In this document: positions 34,516-43,324 of the stretch, piece by piece | Layout of the letters: every line of letters begins with the position of its first letter | How positions within the stretch are numbered: the stretch's first letter is position 1 | Source: Pseudomonas putida | Lineage (GTDB): Bacteria > Pseudomonadota > Gammaproteobacteria > Pseudomonadales > Pseudomonadaceae | Reading direction: 5' to 3' | NCBI RefSeq assembly: GCF_030159595.1 | Contig: NZ_BSKJ01000004.1 | Span: forward strand, 1 to 64,000 | DNA length: 64,000 nt | The notes under the pieces: model-generated | What the model saw: the letters and a program-made list of their open reading frames with translations, nothing else | Database searches by the model: none | Told to the model about the DNA's origin: nothing | Translations under genes and position numbers: made by a program

Positions 34516-35016
34516 ATGATCAAGACTGGCGATCAACTGCCCGACGTTACCCTTTACGAATACAACAACGATGCTGGCGCCTGCGCGATCGGCCCGAATG
34601 CCTTTTCTGTTCGCGAGCGCTGCAAGCAGAAAAAAGTGGTGATTTTCGGCTTGCCCGGCGCGTTCACGCCCACATGCTCTGAACGCCACGTCCCGGGTTA
34701 TGTCACGGCGGCAAACGCGTTGTTCGCGGCTGGCGTTGACGAAATACTCTGCGTTTCGGTAAACGATGCCTTTGTCATGAATGCCTGGGGCAACAGCCTA
34801 CAGGTGGGCGATGCGGTGAAGATGATCGGCGATGGCAATGGCGAATTCAGCGAAGCGCTGGGCCTTATCCAGGACCTGTCGTCTCGTGGACTGGGGCGCC
34901 GTTCGCTGCGTTATGCCATGGTGGTCGACGACCTGGTGGTCCAGCACATTGCAGTGGAAGCGCCCGGCAAGTTCGAGGTCAGTGATGCGGCGAGCGTGCT
35001 GGCTACGCTGCGCTAG
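34516..35016 (+). CDS. peroxiredoxin (Prx5/AhpE-like, hybrid type)
   Basis: This 166-residue thioredoxin-fold peroxidase has peroxidatic Cys54 in GLPGAFTPTCSERHVPGY, the signature of the Prx5 subfamily. It reduces hydrogen peroxide and organic hydroperoxides in the cytoplasm, using thioredoxin, glutaredoxin or glutathione. ATG at 34516 has CAGGAGA upstream; the open frame extends 36 codons further. Terminators separate it from both flanking genes, so it is monocistronic. Confidence 0.9.
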   Translation: MIKTGDQLPDVTLYEYNNDAGACAIGPNAFSVRERCKQKKVVIFGLPGAFTPTCSERHVPGYVTAANALFAAGVDEILCVSVNDAFVMNAWGNSLQVGDAVKMIGDGNGEFSEALGLIQDLSSRGLGRRSLRYAMVVDDLVVQHIAVEAPGKFEVSDAASVLATLR

Positions 35017-35164
35017 GTTCATATGCCCCGAAATTTGACACCCACCCTGAAGCATCTGATGATGCCCGTATGACGACTTGCAGCCGCGTGAACATGATGC
35101 GTCCCATGATGACCGCCTTGGGCGGGCCATAGGACGTTTTGCGCGCAAATCCTGACGCATCCCT

Positions 35165-35194
35165 AAGCCCCGCCCTCAATGGTCGGGGCTTTTT
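35165..35194 (+). terminator. rho-independent terminator
   Basis: agccccg / cggggct with an 11-base loop is followed by five T. It lies 150 bp after the peroxiredoxin stop, so either the transcript has a long 3' tail or an unannotated short RNA ends here. Confidence 0.78.
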
Positions 35195-35234
35195 CGTGCT
35201 CCGGTCCTGATCACCCATGACAAGGAGAGTGAGC

Positions 35235-35711
35235 ATGTTGCAGATCCGTCCAGCCAGGTACAGCGATGCCGAAGCCGCTTTCAACATCAGGTTTCAGGCG
35301 ATCCGGCACCAGTGCATTACCGTCTACACGGCGGAACAGGTTCAAGCCTGGACGCAGGTGCCGCTGACCGAACGGTACAGGCTCAGCGTAGAGCGGTACT
35401 ACCACATTGCATGGTGGGACGAAGCGCCTGTAGCCACAGGGTTCATCGATTTGCAGTCCGGAGAACTGGGGGCTTTGTTTGTACTGCCAGCGTTCATGGG
35501 GCAGGGGATTGGTACGGCTATGGTCCAGTATCTGGAGCGTCTGGCGCTTGAGGCTGGCCTTTGCAAGATTCATCTGGACGCGACCCCAAATGCCACTTCG
35601 TTCTACCATCGGTGTGGCTATCACGGGGAGGTTGAAGGGATCTACACCTCGCCTTCGGGACTTGAGCTGGCATGCACGCCCATGCACAAGCGATTGATTG
35701 GATGCGCATGA
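35235..35711 (+). CDS. GNAT-family N-acetyltransferase
   Basis: This 158-residue GCN5-related acetyltransferase has the N-terminal strand MLQIRPARYSDAEAAF, the acetyl-CoA pyrophosphate loop ALFVLPAFMGQGIGTAMVQYLE and the C-terminal motif ATSFYHRCGYHGEVEGI. The substrate is unknown. The frame opens at 35217, but ATG at 35235 lies ideally after AAGGAGAGTGAGC and was chosen. A terminator lies upstream, so it has its own promoter. Confidence 0.85.
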   Translation: MLQIRPARYSDAEAAFNIRFQAIRHQCITVYTAEQVQAWTQVPLTERYRLSVERYYHIAWWDEAPVATGFIDLQSGELGALFVLPAFMGQGIGTAMVQYLERLALEAGLCKIHLDATPNATSFYHRCGYHGEVEGIYTSPSGLELACTPMHKRLIGCA

Positions 35712-35828
35712 AGAAGTCGAGCAGCCCCTTGCAAACCGCGCCCGCAAAGCACGCGTGGAAATCGTTGACGAGATTCCGGCAGAAAGACGGGCAGATGCCC
35801 GCCAGCGCACCTTGGCCTGCGTCCGGGC

Positions 35829-36581
35829 CTACCAGGTTTGCGCATGGGGCTCTGGCCCAGTCAGCGATGGAAACAGTGGCAGCACTTCTTCTGCCAGCTC
35901 CTGGATGATTTCCAGCGGCGGGCGCTGCGCCATTTGCATGCCCAGTGCCGCATGATTGACCCCGGCCTCGCGCCAGTCATGCAGCAGCTCGATCAACCCG
36001 TTGCGGCCTGTGCGCAATACATAGCCACCTTGTTGCGGCGTTCGCGGGAAGTTCGGGTCTTCATCAAGATCTATCCACTCATTGGTCACATGCGGACGAA
36101 AGCCGCCCCCAGGAATGGCCGCTCGCCAAGCTCGGACCTTCTCGGCCAGGCGCCTGGGACCAAGGATGTTGTGGGTGGCCTCGGGGTAGGTAATCCAGCC
36201 GTCGGCCTGCTCGCCAAGCCACTGCAAGGATTGGCGTGCCGAACCGGTCACCAGCAACGGGATCTGTCCAGTAACGGGGTTCGGGAGCAGTCGGGCGCTA
36301 TCGAGTTTTCCCAATGGCGAATGGATCGGCTCAGCGTGGCCAGCCAACAGCTTGCGGAAATAGTCCACGCTTTGCGCGAAGCGCTCGCCACGGTTCTCAT
36401 GGGGGAGGCCATAGGCTGGAAACTCTACGCGTCGGTCGCCCGAGGCAATGCCCAGCACCAAGCGCCCACCTGACAGGCAGTCCAGGCTAGCCGCAGCTTT
36501 GGCCAGGTCGATAGGATGGCGCAGGGCAAAGATCGCGCTACCGGTTGCCAGGGCGATCTTGCGGGTATGGGCGGTCAGGTA
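35829..36581 (-). pseudogene. N-terminally truncated LLM-class flavin oxidoreductase
   Basis: About 250 codons match the luciferase-like monooxygenase family from its TIM-barrel middle onward: YLTAHTRKIALATGSAIFALRHPIDLAKAAASLD, GGRLVLGIASGDR and LVTGSARQSLQWLGEQADGWI. Normal members have about 70-80 further N-terminal residues, including the first strands and part of the flavin pocket. Here the homology stops near 36581, 69 bp before the end of an AraC-type gene; the open frame beyond it reads unrelated sequence. Probably a non-functional remnant left by a deletion. A natural short variant is unlikely. Confidence 0.72.
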
Positions 36582-36649
36582 TGGGGTCTTGCGATATCTA
36601 CCGTAGGCCGATGGCGGTGCATGCCGAATTGAGCGGTACAGCATCCCGG

Positions 36650-37030
36650 CTAAGCTGCCTGTTGCTGCCATGCCCGAGGTGTTATCCCTGCGGATTTCAT
36701 AAACGTTCGACAGAAATGTGGTTGATCGTAGAAGCCGCACTCCAGCGCGATCTCGGCAAGCATCATCGTCGATGCCTCCAGCAGCTCTTTACTCTTGTTA
36801 ATCCGCTGTTCACGCAACCACTTTTGCGGAGATACCTGCATCGTTTCTTTGAACAGTCGCGAGAAATGGCTACGCGATATTCCGCACGCTTCAGCGAGCG
36901 AAGTGACTGATATGCCAGTGTCCAGATGATCCAACATCATTTGCTTGGCGGTTGTGACCTGCCAGGATTTGAGCTGCCGCGTCGACTGAATTACGACCGC
37001 GGCCAAAACGATGCCGTCAGCACTGTTCAT
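36650..37030 (-). CDS. AraC-type DNA-binding domain only, 126 residues
   Basis: The product is essentially the two-helix-turn-helix AraC domain (KQMMLDHLDTGISVTSLAEA, CGISRSHFSRLFKETMQVSP, ECGFYDQPHFCRTFMKSAGI) with about 25 residues before it and no ligand domain. A TAG lies in frame just before the ATG at 37030, so no longer protein is encoded. AraC proteins are usually 250-320 residues; short HTH-only members (MarA/SoxS-like) exist. The gene may be a natural short regulator or a fragment beside the truncated LLM gene. Confidence 0.7.
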   Translation of the reverse strand: MNSADGIVLAAVVIQSTRQLKSWQVTTAKQMMLDHLDTGISVTSLAEACGISRSHFSRLFKETMQVSPQKWLREQRINKSKELLEASTMMLAEIALECGFYDQPHFCRTFMKSAGITPRAWQQQAA

Positions 37031-37199
37031 GGGGATCTATTCATCCTGAAAAATCTGAAGATGGTTTGCTGCGGGCAGCACGGTTCGCTGAAGCCTCTTC
37101 TGAGACTTCAGTTCACTCCGTCTCGATTCACTAGCCCGCATCAGCTCTTTCCAGCTTCCCGCTTGTAGATCAGAAACCTGGCCTGGGGCTGATGAGGCC

Positions 37200-37886
37200 T
37201 CAGATCGATGCAGCCACGGGCGCCAGAGTGGGACCGTGCTGAACGCGCTCAGGCGCTTTGTGCACCATCGTGTAGGCGTAGTCGACGCCCATGCCGTAGG
37301 CGCCTGAGTGTTCTTTGACCAGATCCATGACCGCATCGTAGGTGTCGCGGTTCTTCCAGTCGCGCTGCCACTCCAGTAGCACCTGTTGCCAGGTCACCGG
37401 TACTACACCTGCCTGGATCATGCGCTGCATGGCGTAATCGTGAGCTTCCTTCGTTGTGCCACCGGAAGCGTCTGCAGCCATGTAGATCTCATAGCCTGCA
37501 TCGTGCATGGCAGACAGTGCGAATGTGGTGTTGCAAACCTCAGTCCACAGGCCCGAAACGATAATCTTGTTACGACCGTTCTTCTTCAGTGCGTCACATA
37601 CCTTCTGGTCATCCCAGGAGTTCATGGAAGTACGCTCGAGCAGCGGCGCGTCGGGGAATACAGCGAGCAATTCGGGGTAGGTATGCCCAGAGAAACTCTC
37701 AGTCTCGACCGTGGTGAAGATGGTGGGCACATTGAAGATCTTGGCTGCTTTGGCCAGCCCTACGGTGTTGTTCTTCAGCGTCTGCCGGTCAATGCTCTGG
37801 ACGCCGAAAGCCATTTGCGGTTGCTGATCGATGAAGATCAGTTGGCTGTTGAGCGGTGTCAGGACTTCAGTGTTTGGATTGCGCAT
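37200..37886 (-). CDS. isochorismatase-family cysteine hydrolase (YcaC-like)
   Basis: This 228-residue cysteine hydrolase has the catalytic Asp in IFIDQQPQM, Lys in NKIIVSGL and Cys in WTEVCNTTFAL, the isochorismatase-fold triad. Such enzymes hydrolyse small amides or nicotinamide-like compounds. ATG at 37886 follows AAGGGAAGA. It is divergent from a RidA gene 206 bp away; RidA proteins often accompany amidohydrolases that generate reactive enamine or imine products. Substrate unknown. Confidence 0.85.
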   Translation of the reverse strand: MRNPNTEVLTPLNSQLIFIDQQPQMAFGVQSIDRQTLKNNTVGLAKAAKIFNVPTIFTTVETESFSGHTYPELLAVFPDAPLLERTSMNSWDDQKVCDALKKNGRNKIIVSGLWTEVCNTTFALSAMHDAGYEIYMAADASGGTTKEAHDYAMQRMIQAGVVPVTWQQVLLEWQRDWKNRDTYDAVMDLVKEHSGAYGMGVDYAYTMVHKAPERVQHGPTLAPVAASI

Positions 37887-38092
37887 TGTTCTTCCCTTTT
37901 GCTGAACGGTGGCGAGAGTTTTTCGGCGGGTTGTCGCCGAGTGCCAACACAAGATAGCGAAGTCCCCAGAGAACAGGTGGCGCACTTTTGCGCCTGTAGA
38001 GGTGCATTAATGCACCTAGGTAGAATCTAATCCGGTGATAGGATTTCGGCCTGTCGGATCCCATCGATCCATTTTTTGCCAAGGAAAATCCA

Positions 38093-38554
38093 ATGGCCGC
38101 TTCACGACCTTTCAACGACGACACTGCCTACTGGGGCGTTCCATGGGAAGAGGCCTACGGCTATCCGCAAGCCCGACGGGTTGGCAACGAGATCTTTGTT
38201 TCTGGCCAGTTCAACCATGACGAACAGGGCAATCTGTTAGCGCCGGCACCGCTGAATGCCGACGGTCGCCCAAGCGATTTCTCGTCGATGGGCGAACAGA
38301 TGCGGGTTTCCTACGACAACATCGCCAAGTTGCTGGCCCTGTATGGCGCCACGATGCAGGATGTCGTTGAAGAGACGCTGTATGTGTTGGACATGGACGC
38401 GGCCTTTGCCGTTGTCGGCAAGGTGCGCAAGGCGGCCTATGGTACCGAGCGCCCGCAAGCAGCCAGTAATATCATCGGTGTATCGCGGCTCGCCCAGCGT
38501 GCCCAGCTCATCGAGATTGTGTGCCGTGCTGTTATTGGCGCCCAGGCCAAATGA
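38093..38554 (+). CDS. RidA/YjgF/YER057c-family protein
   Basis: This 153-residue Rid protein contains RRVGNEIFVSGQ at the N-terminus, an alpha-helical core (SYDNIAKLLALYGATMQDVVEE) and a C-terminal LIEIVCRAVIG strand. Archetypal RidA deaminates enamine/imine intermediates and has a key Arg near the C-terminus (here CRAVIG). Many non-archetypal Rid proteins are dedicated to catabolic pathways, as this one may be, given the divergent isochorismatase gene. AAGGAAA precedes the ATG. Confidence 0.87.
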   Translation: MAASRPFNDDTAYWGVPWEEAYGYPQARRVGNEIFVSGQFNHDEQGNLLAPAPLNADGRPSDFSSMGEQMRVSYDNIAKLLALYGATMQDVVEETLYVLDMDAAFAVVGKVRKAAYGTERPQAASNIIGVSRLAQRAQLIEIVCRAVIGAQAK

Positions 38555-38573
38555 CCGGCTCTCGCGCTTTCGA

Positions 38574-39560
38574 CTATGAAGCCGGGATGGCCTGCTGACC
38601 TTCGACCAGCGGTTTGAGGTCGGCCACGGCAGCCGCGCAGAACGTCATGAATGCTTTCACTCGCCAGGACTTCCTGATGTCCTGGTGGGTAAGCAGCCAC
38701 AGTTCATCTTGAAGCGCCTGAACCACTGGACCGGCCCGAACCAGTCCTGTGGTGATGTCGCCCAGCATGCAGGGGAGGAAGCCAAAACCGAGGCCTGCCG
38801 CAATAGCAGCGCTCGCTGCCGCCACTGAATCGGTGCGGTAAGAAATAAACTCCGGGGGTACTCGACATTCGACATAGCCCGTTGCCTTCAAACCGGACAG
38901 GCCTCCCGAGTAGGACACCCACGACTGACCCTCAGCGAAGGGGTCTGCAATTGCTGCCTGCTTGACGCTGCCATATGGCGCCCAAGCGATGTTGGCAAGC
39001 TTGCGACCCACAAGGGTATCAGCCGGTTTTTTCGTCGCCCGCACCGCAATGTCCGACTCGTCCCTCGCCAGGCTCAACGTCTGGTTGCCGACCAATACTT
39101 CAATGGTGATTCCCTCATTGAGGGCTTTGAAGTCCGCGATGATCGGCGTGAGAAAGTACAACAGCAGCGAGTCGCTGGTGGTGATTCGCAGTCTTCCCAG
39201 GGGGCCTTGGCCGGCACGGGAAACCCTGCGGGTGACACTGACGATGTCCAGTTCGACTCGCTCCGCCAGCGCCCGCAACTCGACACCTTCCGCTGTTAGC
39301 AAATAGCCCGTCTTGCGATGATCGAACAGCGCGACCCCAAGCGTCTTCTCAACCTGCGCGACGCGTCGCGAGACGGTGGAGACATTAATGCCGAGTTTCT
39401 TGGCCGTCGCGGCCCGATTAGCACAATCACTCAGCGTCTTGATGATCCGCAAGTCGTCCCAGGAGAGCCGGCTGACAGCTTCGCCAAAGTCCCATTTCGG
39501 CCCGTTAGAATTCGATTGGATCGGCGAAACACTTCCAGGTGACGGCTTCACGAAAATCAT
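38574..39560 (-). CDS. LysR-family regulator
   Basis: A roughly 328-residue LysR protein with N-terminal winged HTH (DDLRIIKTLSDCANRAATAK..GINVSTVSRRVAQVEKTLGVAL) and a periplasmic-binding-like effector domain. It converges on the RidA gene 19 bp away. The start is uncertain: ATG at 39560 has no convincing ribosome binding site, and homology begins only at about LSWDDLRII. The effector is unknown; RidA or the isochorismatase are candidate targets. Confidence 0.82.
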   Translation of the reverse strand: MIFVKPSPGSVSPIQSNSNGPKWDFGEAVSRLSWDDLRIIKTLSDCANRAATAKKLGINVSTVSRRVAQVEKTLGVALFDHRKTGYLLTAEGVELRALAERVELDIVSVTRRVSRAGQGPLGRLRITTSDSLLLYFLTPIIADFKALNEGITIEVLVGNQTLSLARDESDIAVRATKKPADTLVGRKLANIAWAPYGSVKQAAIADPFAEGQSWVSYSGGLSGLKATGYVECRVPPEFISYRTDSVAAASAAIAAGLGFGFLPCMLGDITTGLVRAGPVVQALQDELWLLTHQDIRKSWRVKAFMTFCAAAVADLKPLVEGQQAIPAS

Positions 39561-39675
39561 TCCAGATGAGGAGGAGCAATGATACGAGAAGGCGCTGGAT
39601 CTGCCCACCATCCCGAATATGGGGCACATTCATTCAAGCCAATACATATGTCCGCTTATTTTAAACGCAGTCAAT

Positions 39676-39710
39676 CGCGAGCGGCCGCTTTCGACCCATA
39701 GCGGACTGTC
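39676..39710. repeat. copy of a Pseudomonas intergenic repeat (partial)
   Basis: The core gctttcgaccca with flanks (cgcgagcggcc / tagcggactgtc) matches a second copy at 42296-42330. Here the left inverted arm (tgggtcga) is missing. Confidence 0.6.
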
Positions 39711-39763
39711 GGCATGACGTAAGACCCAGACGGAAATTCTCGTCTATGGCGCCTGCTCGGCGG

Positions 39764-40483
39764 TTACTCGAAATGGCTCCATACGAAGTGGCACATTACC
39801 GCTTGGGCACTTGGTGTCTTCTGAAGAGCATTGAGCATTTGGGCGGGATCGTGTTGCTCAGCGACCAGTAGGGCATAACGTCGTCGGATCATGGCTGCAA
39901 GGTGACCAGGCGTGAACTCCGGATGATACTGGGTGGAGATTGCGTGGCGGCCATATCGGATGATCTGGTGAGGGTCATGCGTCGAGCGAGCCAACGCGAC
40001 AGCGCCTTCAGGGAGCGTGATAACTGTCTGTTCATGCGTGAGATGGGCCGGGAACTGAGCAGGCCACTGCTTCAGCAATTCATCGGCTATGGCCGCAGGT
40101 AGCAGTTGGATCATCTCGCAGCCCACTTCACGCCCGGCAGGGTGGTAGTCGACAACCCCACCTAGCGCGTGAGCCATGAGCTGATGCCCATAGCACACGC
40201 CGAACAGTGGCATCTCGATCCTCATGGCTTCACGAATCCACTGCGCTACGTACTCGCTCCAGGGCTCGCGGTTGGTAACCATTGCCCATGAACCCGTAAT
40301 GATGGCAACAAGATCCTTGGACGGAGCAGGCAGCAGTTCTCCCTCGAAGGCTCGTACAATGGTCATCTCACTGGGTGAAAGGCCCAAGGCCGCTGCAAAC
40401 CATGACGGCAGGTCCCCAAGTTGATCGCGAATGTCTGCCGGTGGCGTACCTACCTGAACGATGAGGAGCGTGGGTGAGTTCAA
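39764..40483 (-). CDS. class I glutamine amidotransferase-like protein
   Basis: This 239-residue stand-alone amidotransferase domain has nucleophile Cys97 in LFGVCYGHQLMAHALGG and the catalytic His-x-Glu pair in STQYHPEF, as in GMP-synthase-type glutaminases and gamma-glutamyl hydrolases. The apparent start is TTG at 40483 with no strong ribosome binding site; residues LLIVQVGTPP just after it are family-like. It lies 51 bp after an Asp/Glu racemase gene in the same orientation, suggesting joint metabolism of glutamyl or aspartyl compounds. Confidence 0.78.
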   Translation of the reverse strand: MNSPTLLIVQVGTPPADIRDQLGDLPSWFAAALGLSPSEMTIVRAFEGELLPAPSKDLVAIITGSWAMVTNREPWSEYVAQWIREAMRIEMPLFGVCYGHQLMAHALGGVVDYHPAGREVGCEMIQLLPAAIADELLKQWPAQFPAHLTHEQTVITLPEGAVALARSTHDPHQIIRYGRHAISTQYHPEFTPGHLAAMIRRRYALLVAEQHDPAQMLNALQKTPSAQAVMCHFVWSHFE

Positions 40484-40534
40484 TGACGTGTATCGCTATT
40501 TCAAAGGAACATGGCTGGGACGACTGTGGAGCGA

Positions 40535-41227
40535 TCAGCTACCCAGCGCAAAATCGATTCCAGCCTCGATATGAATCGCGGTTGAATCGAAACCAGGTAG
40601 AGCAAGCTTGTCGCTCTCCAGGATTAAGCAGATTTCCGTACAACCAAAAATGACAGAGTCCGCGCCTTCGGCTTTGGCCTGCTCGATCAGAGACAAAAGC
40701 ACTGCTCGCGATTCGTCGCGTACGATCCCCAGGCTGAGTTCGTTGAAAATGATGTCGTGTATCTGGCTCCGACCCGCACTGTCGGGAACGAGCACGTCAA
40801 TACCATGATTCTGCATGCGGGCTGGGTAGAAGCCATTCTCCATGGTGTATCGGGTCGCGATCAGCAACGGTTTCTTGTGCCCGGCGAGCTTGAGGCGATC
40901 CGCTACGACATCGACGATGTGGATGAAGGGGAGCGAGGTGGCTGCCATGACAGCATCCGCTACCAAATGCATGGTCACAGCACAGATCATCACGCAGTCA
41001 GCGCCTGCGTTTTCCAAGCTCCGAGCCACTTCAGCTAGTTGGCTCCCGGCCTGCGCCCATTCGCCAGCTTTCTGCTTTTCGACAATGGTCTGAAAATCTA
41101 CCGAGTGCAGCAGTATCTGGGCCGAGTGCAGACCGCCCAGGCGTTGGTTGATACCTCGATTCAGCTCCCGGTAGTACACCGCAGAGCCCTCATAGCTCAT
41201 TCCACCGATAAGTCCAATTTTGCGCAC
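40535..41227 (-). CDS. aspartate/glutamate racemase-family protein
   Basis: This 230-residue cofactor-independent racemase has N-terminal KIGLIGGMSYEGSAVYYRELN, one active-site Cys at C82 (MICAVTMH) and the second in IFGCTEICL. Members racemise aspartate, glutamate or hydantoins. GTG at 41227 was chosen because GAGAGGTG lies just upstream; the frame opens 54 codons earlier over the divergent promoter. It is probably cotranscribed with the downstream amidotransferase and controlled by the divergent LysR gene. Confidence 0.86.
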   Translation of the reverse strand: MRKIGLIGGMSYEGSAVYYRELNRGINQRLGGLHSAQILLHSVDFQTIVEKQKAGEWAQAGSQLAEVARSLENAGADCVMICAVTMHLVADAVMAATSLPFIHIVDVVADRLKLAGHKKPLLIATRYTMENGFYPARMQNHGIDVLVPDSAGRSQIHDIIFNELSLGIVRDESRAVLLSLIEQAKAEGADSVIFGCTEICLILESDKLALPGFDSTAIHIEAGIDFALGS

Positions 41228-41360
41228 ATTACACCTCTCAGGAAGCTGCTCTCGACGACCAGATGGCAGGCACTGCCCGCTCGGATCATTTGGAGTGTAT
41301 GCTGTGTGCAAATTCATCAATAATGAATAATCAGCATATTTGATTCTCAAAATGAGAAAC

Positions 41361-42227
41361 ATGGACCTCGATTCACTGCAAATATTCAAAGCCGTGGTGG
41401 ACTACGGCAGCATCACGAACGCAGCAGCCCAGCTTCATCGCGTGCAATCGAATATCACGACCAGGGTAAAGAACCTGGAGGAGCGCTTGGGTGTGGCGCT
41501 CTTCCATCGCCAAGGTGGGAAGCTAACGCCTTCCGATGAAGGGTTACTGCTGTATCAATATGCTGAGAAGTTGCTTCGCCTTTCCATAGAAGCAGAAACC
41601 GCTCTCAAGCGCGGCACCCTGCAAGGCGTGCTTCGGATCGGTACGCTTGAAAGTACCGCTGCCGCCAGGCTTGCTCCGCTGCTGTCCAGCTATCACGAAC
41701 GCTTTCCGGATGTTCAGATCGAGTTGGTATCCGGCTCAACGGACGCACTGATTGCCCAGGTTCATCGCGGTGATATCGAGGCTGCATTTATCTCGGACCC
41801 ATTCACTGTTGCCGGGCTGGATTGCCAAGAGGTCTTCGTTGAGGAACTGGTACTCGTCGTGGCCAAGAACAGCCCAATCGCTAATGCGCGTGCACTCCAA
41901 GGAGCGACCATCATCGCGTTTTCCAGGGGCTGTTCGTTCAGGCGCATTCTGGAAAGCTGGCTTCAGACCTGCGAAATCGTGCCCACCAGGGTGCTGGAAC
42001 TTGCCTCCTATCATGCGATAGCAGTCTGTGTTGCAGCCGGGACGGGGGTGGCAATCATGCCGCAGTCCGTGCTCAAGGCTGTAAACGTGGAAAGCTTGGT
42101 CAGATCGCTCCCCTTGCCCCCAAAGGTTGCTCGGGTTCGCACTCACCTGGTCTGGCGCAACGGGCATGAATCGCGCGTATTGCAGTCTGTTCGGGATGAG
42201 TTGGCCTGGCACCGCAGGGCCTCATAG
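41361..42227 (+). CDS. LysR-family regulator divergent from the racemase gene
   Basis: A 288-residue LysR protein: HTH LQIFKAVVDYGSITNAAAQLHRVQSNITTRVKNLEERLGVALF, then the effector domain (GVLRIGTLESTAAARLAPLL; GTGVAIMPQSVL). ATG at 41361 has GAGA four to eight bases upstream; an ATG three codons earlier is possible. It is divergent from the racemase-amidotransferase pair across 133 bp, the usual LysR target geometry. Confidence 0.86.
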   Translation: MDLDSLQIFKAVVDYGSITNAAAQLHRVQSNITTRVKNLEERLGVALFHRQGGKLTPSDEGLLLYQYAEKLLRLSIEAETALKRGTLQGVLRIGTLESTAAARLAPLLSSYHERFPDVQIELVSGSTDALIAQVHRGDIEAAFISDPFTVAGLDCQEVFVEELVLVVAKNSPIANARALQGATIIAFSRGCSFRRILESWLQTCEIVPTRVLELASYHAIAVCVAAGTGVAIMPQSVLKAVNVESLVRSLPLPPKVARVRTHLVWRNGHESRVLQSVRDELAWHRRAS

Positions 42228-42277
42228 CGGGAAACCGTTTCACTCCGGTCGAATGCCCTTCGATCAGTGTCAGCTTT

Positions 42278-42330
42278 GGGTCGATTGCGGTCAGTCACGA
42301 CCGGCTGCTTTCGACCCATTGCAGCCGTTA
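42278..42330. repeat. copy of a Pseudomonas intergenic repeat (complete)
   Basis: Inverted arms tgggtcga (42278-42285) and tcgaccca (42311-42318) enclose a GC-rich centre. The right part matches the copy at 39676-39710. It lies between two converging LysR genes. Confidence 0.62.
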
Positions 42331-42363
42331 AGACCAGGCAGTGGATGCGACGGCCTACGCTGC

Positions 42364-43257
42364 TCACTGATCGGCCGAGCATAGATACTGATGCAACTGC
42401 TCTCCAAGAACCTCGAACGCCTGAGCGATCCTGTTAACTTTGCGCAGGTCATTGTGCATTGCGATCCACACGTCTACCTCAAAGCCAAAATCGTGTGGTA
42501 GCACATGTACCAGGCCGTGCGATTTTGCAATTTGCGTCGGGCACAGTCCGAAGCCCAAGCCCGCTTTCAGAGCGGCCAACTGAGCAAGGTGATGATCAGA
42601 GGCAATGGCGAAGTGCTGATCGGCATCGCACAGACCGGCGTCGACAATCCGACGCAAATCCGCTGAGCGTCTGTCCGGACCGATCAGCGGCCCATGGCGC
42701 AGCGACAGCAGGGAGGCTGGATTACCGTAGCGCTCCAGGCACCCGGCAGCGGCATGGATGCCGATCCGCAAACTGCCGACACGCCGCACCGTGATATCCG
42801 CTTCATTGGGCCGCATCAGCCGCACCGCAATATCCGATTGCAGCCTGGCGATGTCTTCAAGCGCATCGCTTATGCTCAACTCAAGTTTGAGCCCGGCGTG
42901 TTCGTAATGAAAAGGCCGCAGCAGGTCGGGCAATACTTCGACGCCAAGCAGCTCGCCACAGGTCAGCCGGACTGTACCGTGATCCATCGACGCTTCAGAG
43001 CTGGCCATGCGGTTGAAGGTTTGCGCGGCCAGATCCATAGCCTCCACATGTTCGATCAGGCGCTGCGCTCCGGCAGTAGGCGTCAGCCCTTGAGGTGTGC
43101 GGGTGAACAGACTTACACCGAGAGCGTGTTCAAGATGGTCCAGGCGCCGGCGCGCAGTGGCTTGGGCGATACCCAGTAACTTCGCCGCGCCGCTCAGGCT
43201 GCCAGAGCGCAACACGGCGAGAAATACACGCTGGCTTTCCCATTCAATGCCGCTCAT
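42364..43257 (-). CDS. LysR-family regulator next to the truncated GFA gene
   Basis: This 297-residue LysR protein has HTH RVFLAVLRSGSLSGAAKLLGIAQATARRRLDHLEHALGVSLF and an effector domain (LRIGIHAAAGCLERYG; ALKAGLGFGLCP). ATG at 43257 follows a weak TAAGA. It is divergent from the GFA-family gene 103 bp away, which was probably its target before that gene lost its 3' end. Confidence 0.85.
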   Translation of the reverse strand: MSGIEWESQRVFLAVLRSGSLSGAAKLLGIAQATARRRLDHLEHALGVSLFTRTPQGLTPTAGAQRLIEHVEAMDLAAQTFNRMASSEASMDHGTVRLTCGELLGVEVLPDLLRPFHYEHAGLKLELSISDALEDIARLQSDIAVRLMRPNEADITVRRVGSLRIGIHAAAGCLERYGNPASLLSLRHGPLIGPDRRSADLRRIVDAGLCDADQHFAIASDHHLAQLAALKAGLGFGLCPTQIAKSHGLVHVLPHDFGFEVDVWIAMHNDLRKVNRIAQAFEVLGEQLHQYLCSADQ

Positions 43258-43324
43258 ACATTCTTAGCCAACAGTTGCTCCTAATTTGATCTTCTGCCCG
43301 AACCCGTGAAAGGCGATCATTCGC

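Noticed and set aside
35698..35955. Small plus-strand ORFs after the GNAT gene
   Set aside because: They run antisense into the LLM remnant and have no start signal or homology I can recognise.
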